Shown here in pieces: positions 25,578 to 34,117 of a DNA stretch of 42,305 nt. Location: positions 1 to 42,305 of the forward strand of contig VEQY01000024.1 in assembly GCA_018882965.1 (NCBI GenBank), in the 5' to 3' direction. The stretch comes from Mycobacterium sp. (GTDB lineage Bacteria > Actinomycetota > Actinomycetes > Mycobacteriales > Mycobacteriaceae). Numbering within the stretch: position 1 is the first letter of the stretch; each line of letters begins with the position of its first letter. The notes under the pieces were generated by a model that had not been told where the DNA came from, did not search any database, and was given only the letters and a program-made list of their open reading frames with translations. The translations under genes and the position numbers were made by a program.

Positions 25578-26411
25578 TCAGCCGACGAAGGAGCCGACCC
25601 CGACTCCGCGGGCGGCCAGCCACGGCACCGGATCGGTGGCGTTGGTGCCGCCGAGCAGAACCGAGAAGTGCAGGTGCGGGCCCGTGGAGTTGCCGCGGTT
25701 GCCGATGGAGGCGATCTCGTCGCCGGCGAACACCCGCTGGCCGACCTGGACCGACCAGGAGTTGATGTGGCCGTAGCGCGTCACGGTCCCGTCGGAGTGC
25801 TGCAGCAGGACCCAGGCGCCGTATCCGGAGTTGGTGGGTCCGGCTTCCTTGACGACCCCGTCGGCGGCCGCGTAGATCGGGGTGCCGACCGGACCGGCGA
25901 GATCGATGCCGTCGTGCAGCGCACCCCAGCGGTAGCCGAAGCCGGAGGTGAACAGAGCTTTGGTGGGCAGCGCGAACAGCGGACGCTGCAGCCGCGCCTC
26001 GCGCTCGGCACGCTCGGCGGCGTAGGCCACGCCGCGGGCGAGTTCCTCGGCGCGCACCGCGGCGTTGGCGGCGGGCTTGACCGCGACCAGCTGGACCCCG
26101 CGCGGCGGGGCCGGGGCCGTCAGGGAGGTCTTCTCGGCGGCGAGCACGGTACGGGTGACCACGGGCTGGTGGGCGGTGACCATCGTGTAGGCCGCGGCCG
26201 CCGCCGCTCCGACCGCCATCGCCGCGACCAGCGTGCGACCCTTGGCCGCGCTCGTCGGCTGCCGCCGGTGCTGCGGTGTGCAGGGCAGGACGTCGGTGTC
26301 CTCGGTGCTGCTGAAGAGCGGGCGCGCGAGACGTGCTTCGTCGACGTTTTCCGTCTGGTCAATCTCGTCAGTCGCATCGAGCGGGTGGGGAACCGTCGGT
26401 AACTGCGTCAA
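25578..26411 (-). CDS. Membrane-anchored M23 (LytM-type) peptidase (Rv0950c-like)
   Basis: A 277-residue envelope protein. An acidic cytoplasmic N-terminus (about 1-58) is followed by a single Ala-rich membrane segment LVAAMAVGAAAAAAYTMV near 62-80, an extracellular linker with a short Ala/Glu/Arg helix, and a C-terminal LytM domain. The domain has the metal ligands in HDGIDLAG and HLHF, plus GTPIYAAADGVVKEAG and GYGAWVLLQHSDG. M23 enzymes cut peptidoglycan cross-links or act as adaptors for other hydrolases; the zinc ligands here look complete. The best start is TTG at 26411 (MTQLPTV), supported by AAGGA eight bases upstream; no ATG or GTG fits nearby. The upstream region is shared with sucC and contains a CRP-like site. 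Confidence 0.88.
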   Translation of the reverse strand: MTQLPTVPHPLDATDEIDQTENVDEARLARPLFSSTEDTDVLPCTPQHRRQPTSAAKGRTLVAAMAVGAAAAAAYTMVTAHQPVVTRTVLAAEKTSLTAPAPPRGVQLVAVKPAANAAVRAEELARGVAYAAERAEREARLQRPLFALPTKALFTSGFGYRWGALHDGIDLAGPVGTPIYAAADGVVKEAGPTNSGYGAWVLLQHSDGTVTRYGHINSWSVQVGQRVFAGDEIASIGNRGNSTGPHLHFSVLLGGTNATDPVPWLAARGVGVGSFVG

Positions 26412-26512
26412 AACCCAAGTCCTTGCGTCGTGACCAAAGCGTTATCTAGACCGGGAAAAGGTAACCAAATTGAGACCTGAGTGGCAACTCGTCCCCGAAA
26501 TCCGGCCTGGAT

Positions 26513-26528
26513 TGTGACGTGGATCACC
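26513..26528. promoter_or_regulatory. CRP/Cmr-like binding site between the M23 gene and sucC
   Basis: TGTGACGTGGATCACC matches TGTGA-N6-TCACA except the last base. It lies about 89 bp upstream of the predicted sucC -10 and about 100 bp upstream of the divergent peptidase start, so it could serve either gene. Known: mycobacterial CRP (Rv3676) uses this palindrome. Confidence 0.55.
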
Positions 26529-26589
26529 CTTAGCGGCCACGGAGCCGCCGATGCGGGCGGACGCGTCCCCCGGCGGCGGCGTCAAGTAC

Positions 26590-26618
26590 GCGGATGTACG
26601 CGGACGTGTGCGGATGTA
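26590..26618 (+). repeat. Three 10-bp-phased direct repeats at the sucC promoter
   Basis: GCGGATGTA, GCGGACGTG and GCGGATGTA start at 26590, 26600 and 26610, exactly one helical turn apart, and the third overlaps the predicted -10. Such phasing suits side-by-side binding of a regulator on one face of the DNA. No known mycobacterial motif was recognised. Confidence 0.6.
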
Positions 26619-26622
26619 TAAA
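26617..26622 (+). promoter_or_regulatory. -10 hexamer TATAAA of sucCD
   Basis: TATAAA is the strongest AT-rich hexamer in this GC-rich gap and lies about 38 bp before the sucC GTG, predicting a leader of roughly 30 nt. A GGAAGG ribosome site stands at 26649-26654. Confidence 0.5.
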
Positions 26623-26660
26623 GTTGCCCCCGACCCCAGACGCTGCCCGGAAGGCACCCC

Positions 26661-27839
26661 GTGGACCTTTTCGAGTACCAGGCGAAGGAACTGTTCGCCA
26701 AGCACCACGTCCCCACCACGCCGGGCCGGGTGACGGAGTCAGCCCAGGACGCGAAGGCCATCGCCACCGAGATCGGCCGGCCGGTGATGGTCAAGGCCCA
26801 GGTCAAGACCGGGGGCCGCGGCAAGGCCGGGGGAGTGAAGTACGCCGCCACCCCCGAGGACGCCTTCACCCACGCCACCAACATCCTGGGTCTGGACATC
26901 AAGGGCCACATCGTTCGCAAGCTGCTGGTGTCGGAGGCCAGCGACATCGCCGAGGAGTACTACCTCTCCTTCCTGCTCGACCGGGCCAACCGCCGGTACC
27001 TGGCGATGTGTTCGGTCGAGGGCGGCATGGACATCGAGGAGGTCGCGGCCACCAAGCCCGACCGGCTGGCCAAGGTGCCCGTCGACCCCGTCAAGGGCGT
27101 GGACGTCGCGTTCGCCCGCTCCATCGCAGAGCAGGGCCACCTGCCCGCCGAGGTGCTCGATGCCGCGGCGGTGACGATCGCCAAACTCTGGGAGGTGTTC
27201 GTCGCCGAGGACGCCACTCTCGTCGAGGTCAACCCGTTGGTGCGCACACCCGATGACCAGATCCTGGCGCTGGACGGCAAGGTCACCCTCGACGGCAACG
27301 CCGACTTCCGCCACCCCGACCACGCGCAGTTCGAGGACCGCGCGGCCACCGACCCGCTGGAGCTGAAGGCCAAGCAGCACGACCTGAACTACGTCAAGCT
27401 CGACGGCGAGGTGGGCGTGATCGGCAACGGCGCCGGGCTGGTGATGTCGACCCTGGACGTGGTGGCCTACGCCGGCGAGCGGCACGGCGCGGTCAAGCCG
27501 GCCAACTTCCTCGACATCGGTGGCGGCGCCTCGGCGGAGGTGATGGCCGCCGGGCTCGACGTGATCCTGGGCGACGCTCAGGTCCGCAGCGTGTTCGTCA
27601 ACGTCTTCGGCGGGATCACCGCGTGCGACGCCGTGGCCAACGGCATCGTCGCGGCGCTGCAGATGCTCGGAGAAGAGGCCAACAAGCCGCTGGTCGTCCG
27701 CCTTGACGGCAACAACGTCGACGAGGGCCGGCGCATCCTCGCCGAGGCCAACCATCCCCTGGTGACCCTGGCCGAGACCATGGACGAGGGCGCCGACAAA
27801 GCCGCCGCGCTCGCCTTCGCCGCCGGAAAGAAGGCCTAG
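26661..27839 (+). CDS. sucC: Succinyl-CoA synthetase (ADP-forming) beta subunit
   Basis: SucC carries the nucleotide-binding ATP-grasp domain of succinyl-CoA synthetase, which makes ATP from succinyl-CoA in the TCA cycle. The 392 residues begin [20 protein letters not shown], the family opening. Next come [19 protein letters not shown] (ATP-grasp), the metal-binding [18 protein letters not shown], and in the C-terminal CoA-ligase domain [27 protein letters not shown] and [17 protein letters not shown]. The length is standard. The GTG start is supported by GGAAGG upstream. sucD follows after 3 bp, as usual. The promoter region contains a CRP-like site and phased repeats. Confidence 0.97.
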   Translation: MDLFEYQAKELFAKHHVPTTPGRVTESAQDAKAIATEIGRPVMVKAQVKTGGRGKAGGVKYAATPEDAFTHATNILGLDIKGHIVRKLLVSEASDIAEEYYLSFLLDRANRRYLAMCSVEGGMDIEEVAATKPDRLAKVPVDPVKGVDVAFARSIAEQGHLPAEVLDAAAVTIAKLWEVFVAEDATLVEVNPLVRTPDDQILALDGKVTLDGNADFRHPDHAQFEDRAATDPLELKAKQHDLNYVKLDGEVGVIGNGAGLVMSTLDVVAYAGERHGAVKPANFLDIGGGASAEVMAAGLDVILGDAQVRSVFVNVFGGITACDAVANGIVAALQMLGEEANKPLVVRLDGNNVDEGRRILAEANHPLVTLAETMDEGADKAAALAFAAGKKA

Positions 27840-27842
27840 ACC

Positions 27843-28745
<903 letters not shown>

Positions 28746-28749
28746 TGCC

Positions 28750-30276
28750 GTGCTGAATCCGAGCACGCCGGTGCTCGTCGGCGTCGGTCAGTTCACCGAA
28801 CGCATCGACGACCCCGGTTACCGCGGCCTGTCCTCGGTCGATCTGGCCACCGCGGCCGCCCGGGCCGCCCTGGCCGACACCGGTGCCGACCCGGCCCGGG
28901 CCGCCGGTGCCATCGACACCATCGTGGGCCTGCGGCAGTTCGAGATCTCCGCGTCGGTCCCCACTCGGCTGGGCGCGTCGAACAACTATCCGCGATCGGT
29001 GGCCGAAAGGATCGGCGCGGCCCCGCGCCGCGCGGTGCTCGAACCGATCGGGGGGCAGGGGCCCCAGCACGCGGTCACCGAGTTCGCCGGCGCGATCGCC
29101 GACGGGCGGGCCGAGGTGGTGCTGGTGCTCGGTTCGGAGAACGGCTCCACCCTCAGGTATTTCGCCGATCGGCCGGACAAACCCGACCACTCCGAGACGG
29201 TCGAGGGCCAACTCGAAGACCGCGGCTACGGCTACGAGGGTCTGTTCGACGACTACACCGTCGCCCACGGCATGGTCGGCGCGCCCGCCCAGTACGGACT
29301 GCTGGAGAACGCCCGCCGCGGCCGGGTCGGTCTGAGTGTGGCCGACTACCGCCGCGCGATGGCGGAGTTGTTCGCGCCGTTCAGTGCGGTGGCTGCGGAG
29401 AACCCGTTCGCGGCCTCCCCGCAGCGGCGCTCGGTCGAGGAGATCATGACCCCGGGCCCGGACAACCGGATGATCTGCGATCCCTACCCGCGGCTGCTGG
29501 TGGCCCGCGATCAGGTGAACCAGGGTGCGGCGGTGATGCTGATGTCGGTGCAGGCGGCCCGTCGTCTCGGCGTGCCGCAGGACCGCTGGGTCTATCTGCG
29601 CGGCCACGCCGACGTCGTCGACCAGTCGCTGCTCGATCGCGCCGACCTGAGCTTCAACTCGGCGTCGATCCTCGCCGTCGACGCGGCGCTGCGCGGGGCC
29701 GGGATCGGCGTGAGCGAGGTGGCGACGTTCGATGTCTACAGCTGCTTTCCGGTGGCGGTGTTCAACTTCTGCGACGGCACCGGGGTGGCGTGCGACGACC
29801 CGCGCGGGCTCACCGTCACCGGTGGGCTGCCGTACTTCGGCGGGCCCGGCAACAGTTACTCCCTGCATGCGATCGCCGAGACCGTCGACCGGATGCGCAG
29901 CACCCCGGGCGGTTTCGGCGTGGTTGCGGCCAACGGCGGGGTACTGAGCAAGTACTCGGTGGGCGTCTACTCCACCGAGGCCGCCGAGTGGCTGCCGCAC
30001 GACGGTGAGTACCTGAGCGCTGAGGTCGCGGCGCGTCCGAAGGTCCCGGTCGCCCGTCGCGCCGAGGGTGCGGCGACGGTGGAGACCTACACGGTGCGCT
30101 ACGACTGGCCGGTGCGTACCGGTCTGATCGTCGGGCGCCGTGACACCGACGGCAGTCGTTTCCTGGCGCTGACCGAGGACCCCGAACTGGTCGCGCTGCT
30201 CAGCGAGGGCGAACCGCTGGGCGCGCGGATCACGGTGCGCCACCAGGACGCGGGCAATCGGGCGGTGCTGGCCTAA
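28750..30276 (+). CDS. Thiolase-like protein (TLP1/SCP-x type) lacking the nucleophilic Cys
   Basis: A 508-residue thiolase-fold protein. It begins PVLVGVGQFTERIDD, typical of SCP-x-type acetyl-CoA acetyltransferases. Where active thiolases have the acyl-accepting Cys (N-C-x-x-G), this one reads EPIGGQGPQHAV at 98-109, so the nucleophile is missing. Later motifs are VYSCFPVAVFNF (HDCF position), GGLPYFGGPGNSYS (GGHP position) and NGGVLSKYSVGVYS. After about residue 420 an extra beta-rich domain follows (TYTVRYDWPVRTGLIVGRR). Both traits match the M. smegmatis thiolase-like protein TLP1, whose function is unknown. A GTG start 4 bp after sucD suggests co-transcription. Its end overlaps the convergent oxidoreductase by 4 bp. 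It has no counterpart between sucD and Rv0953c in M. tuberculosis as I recall. Confidence 0.82.
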   Translation: MLNPSTPVLVGVGQFTERIDDPGYRGLSSVDLATAAARAALADTGADPARAAGAIDTIVGLRQFEISASVPTRLGASNNYPRSVAERIGAAPRRAVLEPIGGQGPQHAVTEFAGAIADGRAEVVLVLGSENGSTLRYFADRPDKPDHSETVEGQLEDRGYGYEGLFDDYTVAHGMVGAPAQYGLLENARRGRVGLSVADYRRAMAELFAPFSAVAAENPFAASPQRRSVEEIMTPGPDNRMICDPYPRLLVARDQVNQGAAVMLMSVQAARRLGVPQDRWVYLRGHADVVDQSLLDRADLSFNSASILAVDAALRGAGIGVSEVATFDVYSCFPVAVFNFCDGTGVACDDPRGLTVTGGLPYFGGPGNSYSLHAIAETVDRMRSTPGGFGVVAANGGVLSKYSVGVYSTEAAEWLPHDGEYLSAEVAARPKVPVARRAEGAATVETYTVRYDWPVRTGLIVGRRDTDGSRFLALTEDPELVALLSEGEPLGARITVRHQDAGNRAVLA

Positions 30277-31121
30277 CGCAGCGCGGCCAGCTTCCCGGCC
30301 AGCCGTTCGACGTAGGCGGCGACCTCGTCCGCCGAGCGGTCGGGCAGACCGAAGAGCACCTCGGTCACCCCGATCTCCCGCCAGTGCTCGAGCTTCTCGG
30401 GCACCGGCTTGAAGTCCAGCGCGACGATCTGGGGCGCCCCGTCGCGTCCGGCGGCCGCCCAGGTGTCCTGCAGCATCCGCACCGGTTCGTCGATGACGAA
30501 GTCGCGGGGCGTGGTGATCCAGCCGTCGGCCGAGCGGGCGATCCACGCGAAGGTCTTCTCGGTGCCGGCCGCGCCGACGAGCACCGGGATGTGCGGCTGT
30601 ACCGGTTTGGGCCAGGCCCAGCTGGGCCCGAAGGTGACGAACTCGCCCTCGTAGGCGGCCTCCTCGGCGGTCCACAGCTCGCGCATGGCCTCGATGTACT
30701 CGCGCAGCATCGTGCGGCGCCGGCCGGGGGGCACGTTGTGGTCGGCGAGCTCGTCGGTGTTCCAGCCGAACCCGACGCCCAGCCGCACCCGGCCGCCGGA
30801 GAGGTGATCGAGGGTCGCGATGGTTTTGGCCAGGCTGATCGGGTCGTGCTCGACGGGCAGCGCGACCGCGGTGGCCAGCCGCACCCGCGAGGTGACCGAA
30901 CACGCCGTCGCCAGGCTGACCCAGGGATCCAGGGTGCGCAGGTAGCGGTCGTCGGGCAGGGTCTCGTCGCCGGTGCCCGGGTGCGCTGCCTCGCGCTTGA
31001 CCGGGATGTGGGTGTGCTCGGGGACGTAGAAGGTGGCGAACCCGTGGTCCTCGGCGAGGGTGGCCGCCGCGGCCGGGGTGATGCCGCGGTCACTGGTGAA
31101 CAGGACGAGGCCGTATTCCAT
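30273..31121 (-). CDS. LLM-class F420-dependent oxidoreductase (Rv0953c-like), KstR-box gene
   Basis: A 282-residue luciferase-like oxidoreductase, distinct from the one at 6490. Family features are MEYGLVLFTSDRGITPAAAA at the start, FATFYVPEHTHIPV, RVRLGVGFGWNTDELADH and PVLVGAAGTEKTFAWIARSADGWI. F420 is the expected cofactor; the substrate is unknown. An upstream in-frame start would add 12 residues, but the ATG at 31121 gives the normal family start and places a perfect KstR-type operator 10 bp upstream. KstR represses sterol catabolism genes in mycobacteria, and I recall Rv0953c as a regulon member, so a part in steroid breakdown is plausible. It converges with the thiolase-like gene. Confidence 0.88.
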   Translation of the reverse strand: MEYGLVLFTSDRGITPAAAATLAEDHGFATFYVPEHTHIPVKREAAHPGTGDETLPDDRYLRTLDPWVSLATACSVTSRVRLATAVALPVEHDPISLAKTIATLDHLSGGRVRLGVGFGWNTDELADHNVPPGRRRTMLREYIEAMRELWTAEEAAYEGEFVTFGPSWAWPKPVQPHIPVLVGAAGTEKTFAWIARSADGWITTPRDFVIDEPVRMLQDTWAAAGRDGAPQIVALDFKPVPEKLEHWREIGVTEVLFGLPDRSADEVAAYVERLAGKLAALR

Positions 31122-31130
31122 GCCCAGAAT

Positions 31131-31144
31131 TAGAACGTGTTCTA
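31131..31144. promoter_or_regulatory. KstR-type operator
   Basis: TAGAACGTGTTCTA is a perfect inverted repeat that fits the KstR consensus TnnAACnnGTTnnA at every defined position. It abuts a TAATTC -10-like element just before the ATG at 31121, a repressing position. Confidence 0.85.
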
Positions 31145-31257
31145 CTGCCGTGGGCAAGCGCGCCCCGCGCCGCGCCCCGGTCGCGCTCGGCGGTGAGCGG
31201 GCCGTGGTGCGCTAGCGTTGGCTCCGGACGTCAGGTCCGACACCGTGAGGAGAGACC

Positions 31258-32031
31258 GTGACTTATCCGATGCCCAACCCGATGCCCACCCCGAACGGCC
31301 CGGGCTATCCGGCCCCGCCGCAGTCCGGTGGCTACGGTGGCCCGTTCGCCCCGGGGTATCCGGCGCCGGCGAACCGGCCCCCCCGGACCCCCGCGTTGCT
31401 GACCGCGGCGGTGGCGGTCTTGGGCATCGCCGCCTACCTGGCCAGCTTCGGGCCGCTGCTGAGCATCAACACCGACATCGGCCCGTTCGGTGGCGCGGAG
31501 TTCACCGCCAGCGGCCTGAGCTACTGGACCGTCGCGGCGCTGCTGGCCGCACTGCTGGCCGCGGTCGCGCTGCTGCCCAAAGCCGCGAAGTACACCACGG
31601 TCACGGCGGTGGCCGCCGTGCTGGGCGTGCTGCTGGTGATCGGACAGATGGTCAACCGGCCCGCGGGCTTCGCGATCGGCTGGGCGCTGTGGCTGGTGCT
31701 GGCCTTCACGGTGTTGCAGGCGATCACCGCGGTCGGGGCGCTGCTACTGGAGACCGGGGTGATCACCGCGCCCGCACCGCGCCCGCAGTTCGGCCAGTAC
31801 GGCCCGCCGCCGGGTGGCTACTACTATCCGCCGGGTCCGCAGGGGCAGCCGGGCCAGCCCGGCGGGCACCCCTACGGCGGGTTCGGGCAGGGCGGGGGCG
31901 GTCCGGTCGCCTTCGACGACGGCCCGTCCACGCCGCCCACCGGGTTCCCCGCCACAGCATCCGCGTCCCCGTCGGCGCCCCCGCAGCCTGAACCGGAGGC
32001 GCGTCACCGGTCTAGTTCCGAGTCCTCCTGA
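31258..32031 (+). CDS. DUF5336 membrane protein with Pro-rich termini (Rv0954-like)
   Basis: A 257-residue protein with a Pro/Gly/Tyr-rich cytoplasmic head (1-42, YPMPNPMPTP), four membrane helices (about 45-65, 85-107, 113-131 and 137-163) and a long Pro/Gly tail (GQYGPPPGGYYYPPGPQ onward). It corresponds to the '34 kDa antigenic protein' family, and its M. tuberculosis relative Rv0954 has been linked to the cell-division complex. The GTG start is preceded by GAGGAGAG, and TAGCGT at 31213-31218 is a candidate -10. The next gene, perM, follows after 27 bp on the same strand, which supports a shared envelope/division role. Confidence 0.85.
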   Translation: MTYPMPNPMPTPNGPGYPAPPQSGGYGGPFAPGYPAPANRPPRTPALLTAAVAVLGIAAYLASFGPLLSINTDIGPFGGAEFTASGLSYWTVAALLAALLAAVALLPKAAKYTTVTAVAAVLGVLLVIGQMVNRPAGFAIGWALWLVLAFTVLQAITAVGALLLETGVITAPAPRPQFGQYGPPPGGYYYPPGPQGQPGQPGGHPYGGFGQGGGGPVAFDDGPSTPPTGFPATASASPSAPPQPEPEARHRSSSESS

Positions 32032-32058
32032 CCGACGGCCACGACCCGCCCGCCCCGG

Positions 32059-33459
32059 ATGCAGGACAGGTCCCGAACCGAACCCGGCGCGCCGCAACCG
32101 CGTGACCTGGTTCGGGTCGCGTTCGGCCCGTCCCTGGTCGCCCTCGTCGTCATCGCGGCGATCACCCTGCTGCAACTGGTCGTCGCCAACAGCGACCTGA
32201 CCGGAACCCTCGGGGCGGTCGCCAGCATGTGGCTGGCCGTCCACCTGGTGCCGGTGACGGTTGCGGGCCAGCAGATCGGGGTGCTGCCACTGGTGCCTGC
32301 GGCGCTCATGGTCTGGGCCACCGCCCGCGACACGGCGCGCATCACCCCGGCGCAGGGGTCGTGGTTCGTGACCCGCTGGATCGTGGCCTCGGCGGTGGGC
32401 GGTCCGCTGCTGGTCGCCGCCGTCGCGCTGGCGGTCATCCACGACGCCGCGTCGGTCATCACCGAACTGCAGACCCCCGCCGCGCTGGGGGCCTTCGGCG
32501 CGGTCGCCGCCGTGCACGGACTGGGTGCGCTCATCGGCGTGGGCTCGCGGGTGGGCCCGCGGGTGCTGACCCGGGCCGGCCTTCCGGTGTGGGTGACCGA
32601 CGCGATCCGCCCGGCTCTGGTGGGAGTGGCGGCGCTGCTGGTGCTCTCGGCGGCGGTGGTGGCCGGGTCGCTGGTCGTGCACTGGGGAACCATGCACGAA
32701 CTGTTCGGAATCACCGATTCGTTCTTCGGTCAGCTGAGTCTGACCGCGCTCTCACTGCTCTATCTGCCCAACGTGGTGGTGGGCGCCGCAGCGATCGCGG
32801 TGGGTTCCAGCGCGCACATCGGATTCGCCACCTTCAGCGCGTTCACCGTGTTCGGCGGCGACATTCCGGCGCTGCCGATCCTGGCCGCCGCCCCTACCCC
32901 GCCGCTGGGGCCGGTGTGGGTGGCGCTGCTGATCATCGGTGCGGCGGCCGGGGTGGCGATCGGGCAGCAGTGCGCCCGCAAGCCGCTGCCGCGGCGCGCG
33001 GCGTTCGCCAAGCTGGCCCTGGCCGCCCTGCTCGCCGCGGCCATCATGGCGGTCCTGGGTTGGGCGGGCGGGGGCCGGCTGGGGAACTTCGGCCGCGTCG
33101 GGGTCGACCAGGCCACCCTGGCCCCCGGGGTCTTCCTGTGGTTCTTCGTCATCGGCGCGCTGACGGTGGTGATGGCCGGGGGCATCGCGCGCACGCCGGT
33201 CGCGGCTGAGCCGGCTGCTGCTGACGCCGAAGCCGACACGGAAGCCGACGCCGACGCCGACGCTGAAGCCGAAGCCGACGCCGACAGTGAAGCTACCGCC
33301 GCAATCGCGCTCGACAGTGAGGATGACGTCACGCTCGACGAGCAGGAGCCCTCGCCCGCCCCGCCGCCCCCGGTGGTCCGGCCCGCGCCGGACGCCGAGG
33401 ACGTCGAGGACCTGATGTACGTCGACGAGGACCGCGACGCCGAAGTCGACCCCCGTTAG
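32059..33459 (+). CDS. perM: PerM-like membrane protein (DUF6350, Rv0955)
   Basis: A 466-residue polytopic membrane protein with about eight to ten helices between residues 15 and 380, corresponding by position and appearance to M. tuberculosis PerM (Rv0955), which is needed for cell division under magnesium limitation and for persistence. Useful stretches are [40 protein letters not shown] and [20 protein letters not shown]. From about residue 385 to 425 the tail is an acidic Ala/Glu/Asp repeat encoded by near-perfect GACGCCGAAGCC-type units (33221-33290). After that come a Pro-rich stretch and a final acidic end. The repeat is prone to length change in frame. It is followed by purN, whose -10 overlaps the perM stop. 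Confidence 0.82.
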   Translation: MQDRSRTEPGAPQPRDLVRVAFGPSLVALVVIAAITLLQLVVANSDLTGTLGAVASMWLAVHLVPVTVAGQQIGVLPLVPAALMVWATARDTARITPAQGSWFVTRWIVASAVGGPLLVAAVALAVIHDAASVITELQTPAALGAFGAVAAVHGLGALIGVGSRVGPRVLTRAGLPVWVTDAIRPALVGVAALLVLSAAVVAGSLVVHWGTMHELFGITDSFFGQLSLTALSLLYLPNVVVGAAAIAVGSSAHIGFATFSAFTVFGGDIPALPILAAAPTPPLGPVWVALLIIGAAAGVAIGQQCARKPLPRRAAFAKLALAALLAAAIMAVLGWAGGGRLGNFGRVGVDQATLAPGVFLWFFVIGALTVVMAGGIARTPVAAEPAAADAEADTEADADADAEAEADADSEATAAIALDSEDDVTLDEQEPSPAPPPPVVRPAPDAEDVEDLMYVDEDRDAEVDPR

Positions 33460-33462
33460 GCT
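33457..33462 (+). promoter_or_regulatory. Candidate leaderless -10 (TAGGCT) of purN overlapping the perM stop codon
   Basis: TAGGCT starts with the perM TAG stop and ends seven bases before the purN GTG, the same arrangement as at cobF (11403-11408). Confidence 0.4.
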
Positions 33463-33469
33463 CGACGCC

Positions 33470-34099
33470 GTGCCCGACGCCATCCGTGTGCCGCCCTGTG
33501 CGCCCGCCCGGCTGGTGGTGCTGGCATCGGGCACCGGATCGCTGCTGCAGTCGCTGCTCGACGCCGCGGTGGGGGACTACCCGGCCCGGGTGGTGGCGGT
33601 CGGCACCGACCGCGACTGCCGCGCCGCCGGGATCGCCGAAGCCGCGCGGCTGCCGGCCTTCACCGTGCGGCCCGCCGACTACCCCGACCGGTCGGCCTGG
33701 GACGCCGCGATCACCGAGGCGACCGCCCAGCACGGCCCCGACCTGGTGGTGTCGGCCGGTTTCATGAAAATCCTTGGCCCGCACTTCCTCTCCCGGTTCC
33801 CGGGCCGGGTGATCAACACCCATCCCGCGCTGCTGCCGGCCTTCCCCGGAGCGCATGCGGTGCCTGACGCGCTCGACTACGGTGTGAAGGTCACGGGCGC
33901 CACCGTGCACCTGGTCGACGAGGGCGTGGACAGCGGGCCCATCCTGGCGCAGCGTGCGGTCGACGTGCACGACGGCGATGACGAGCAGACCCTGCACGAA
34001 CGCATCAAGGTCGTCGAGCGCGTGCTGCTGGTGGATGTGCTCGCCGAACTGGCCACCCGCGGCGTGACCTGGACCGGGAGAAAGGCAACCCTAGGATGA
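33470..34099 (+). CDS. purN: Phosphoribosylglycinamide formyltransferase
   Basis: PurN transfers a formyl group from 10-formyl-THF to GAR, step 3 of purine synthesis. The 209-residue protein shows LASGTGSLLQSLLD (phosphate loop; most family members have an Asn where this has Leu), SAGFMKILGPHFL, the catalytic Asn and His in NTHPALLPAFPGAHAV, and the catalytic Asp in VTGATVHLVDEGVDSGPIL. The N-terminal VPPCAPARL extension is short and variable. The GTG start at 33470 lies 10 bp after perM. Its end overlaps the leader of purH, 18 bp before that start, so purN and purH form the usual mycobacterial pair. Confidence 0.95.
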   Translation: MPDAIRVPPCAPARLVVLASGTGSLLQSLLDAAVGDYPARVVAVGTDRDCRAAGIAEAARLPAFTVRPADYPDRSAWDAAITEATAQHGPDLVVSAGFMKILGPHFLSRFPGRVINTHPALLPAFPGAHAVPDALDYGVKVTGATVHLVDEGVDSGPILAQRAVDVHDGDDEQTLHERIKVVERVLLVDVLAELATRGVTWTGRKATLG

Positions 34100-34117
34100 C
34101 GGCAGGATGACTCCAGC

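Noticed and set aside
26412..26512. ydaO-type c-di-AMP riboswitch ahead of the M23 peptidase
   Set aside because: Cell-wall hydrolase genes of actinobacteria often have one, but the gap is short and the conserved elements are not present.
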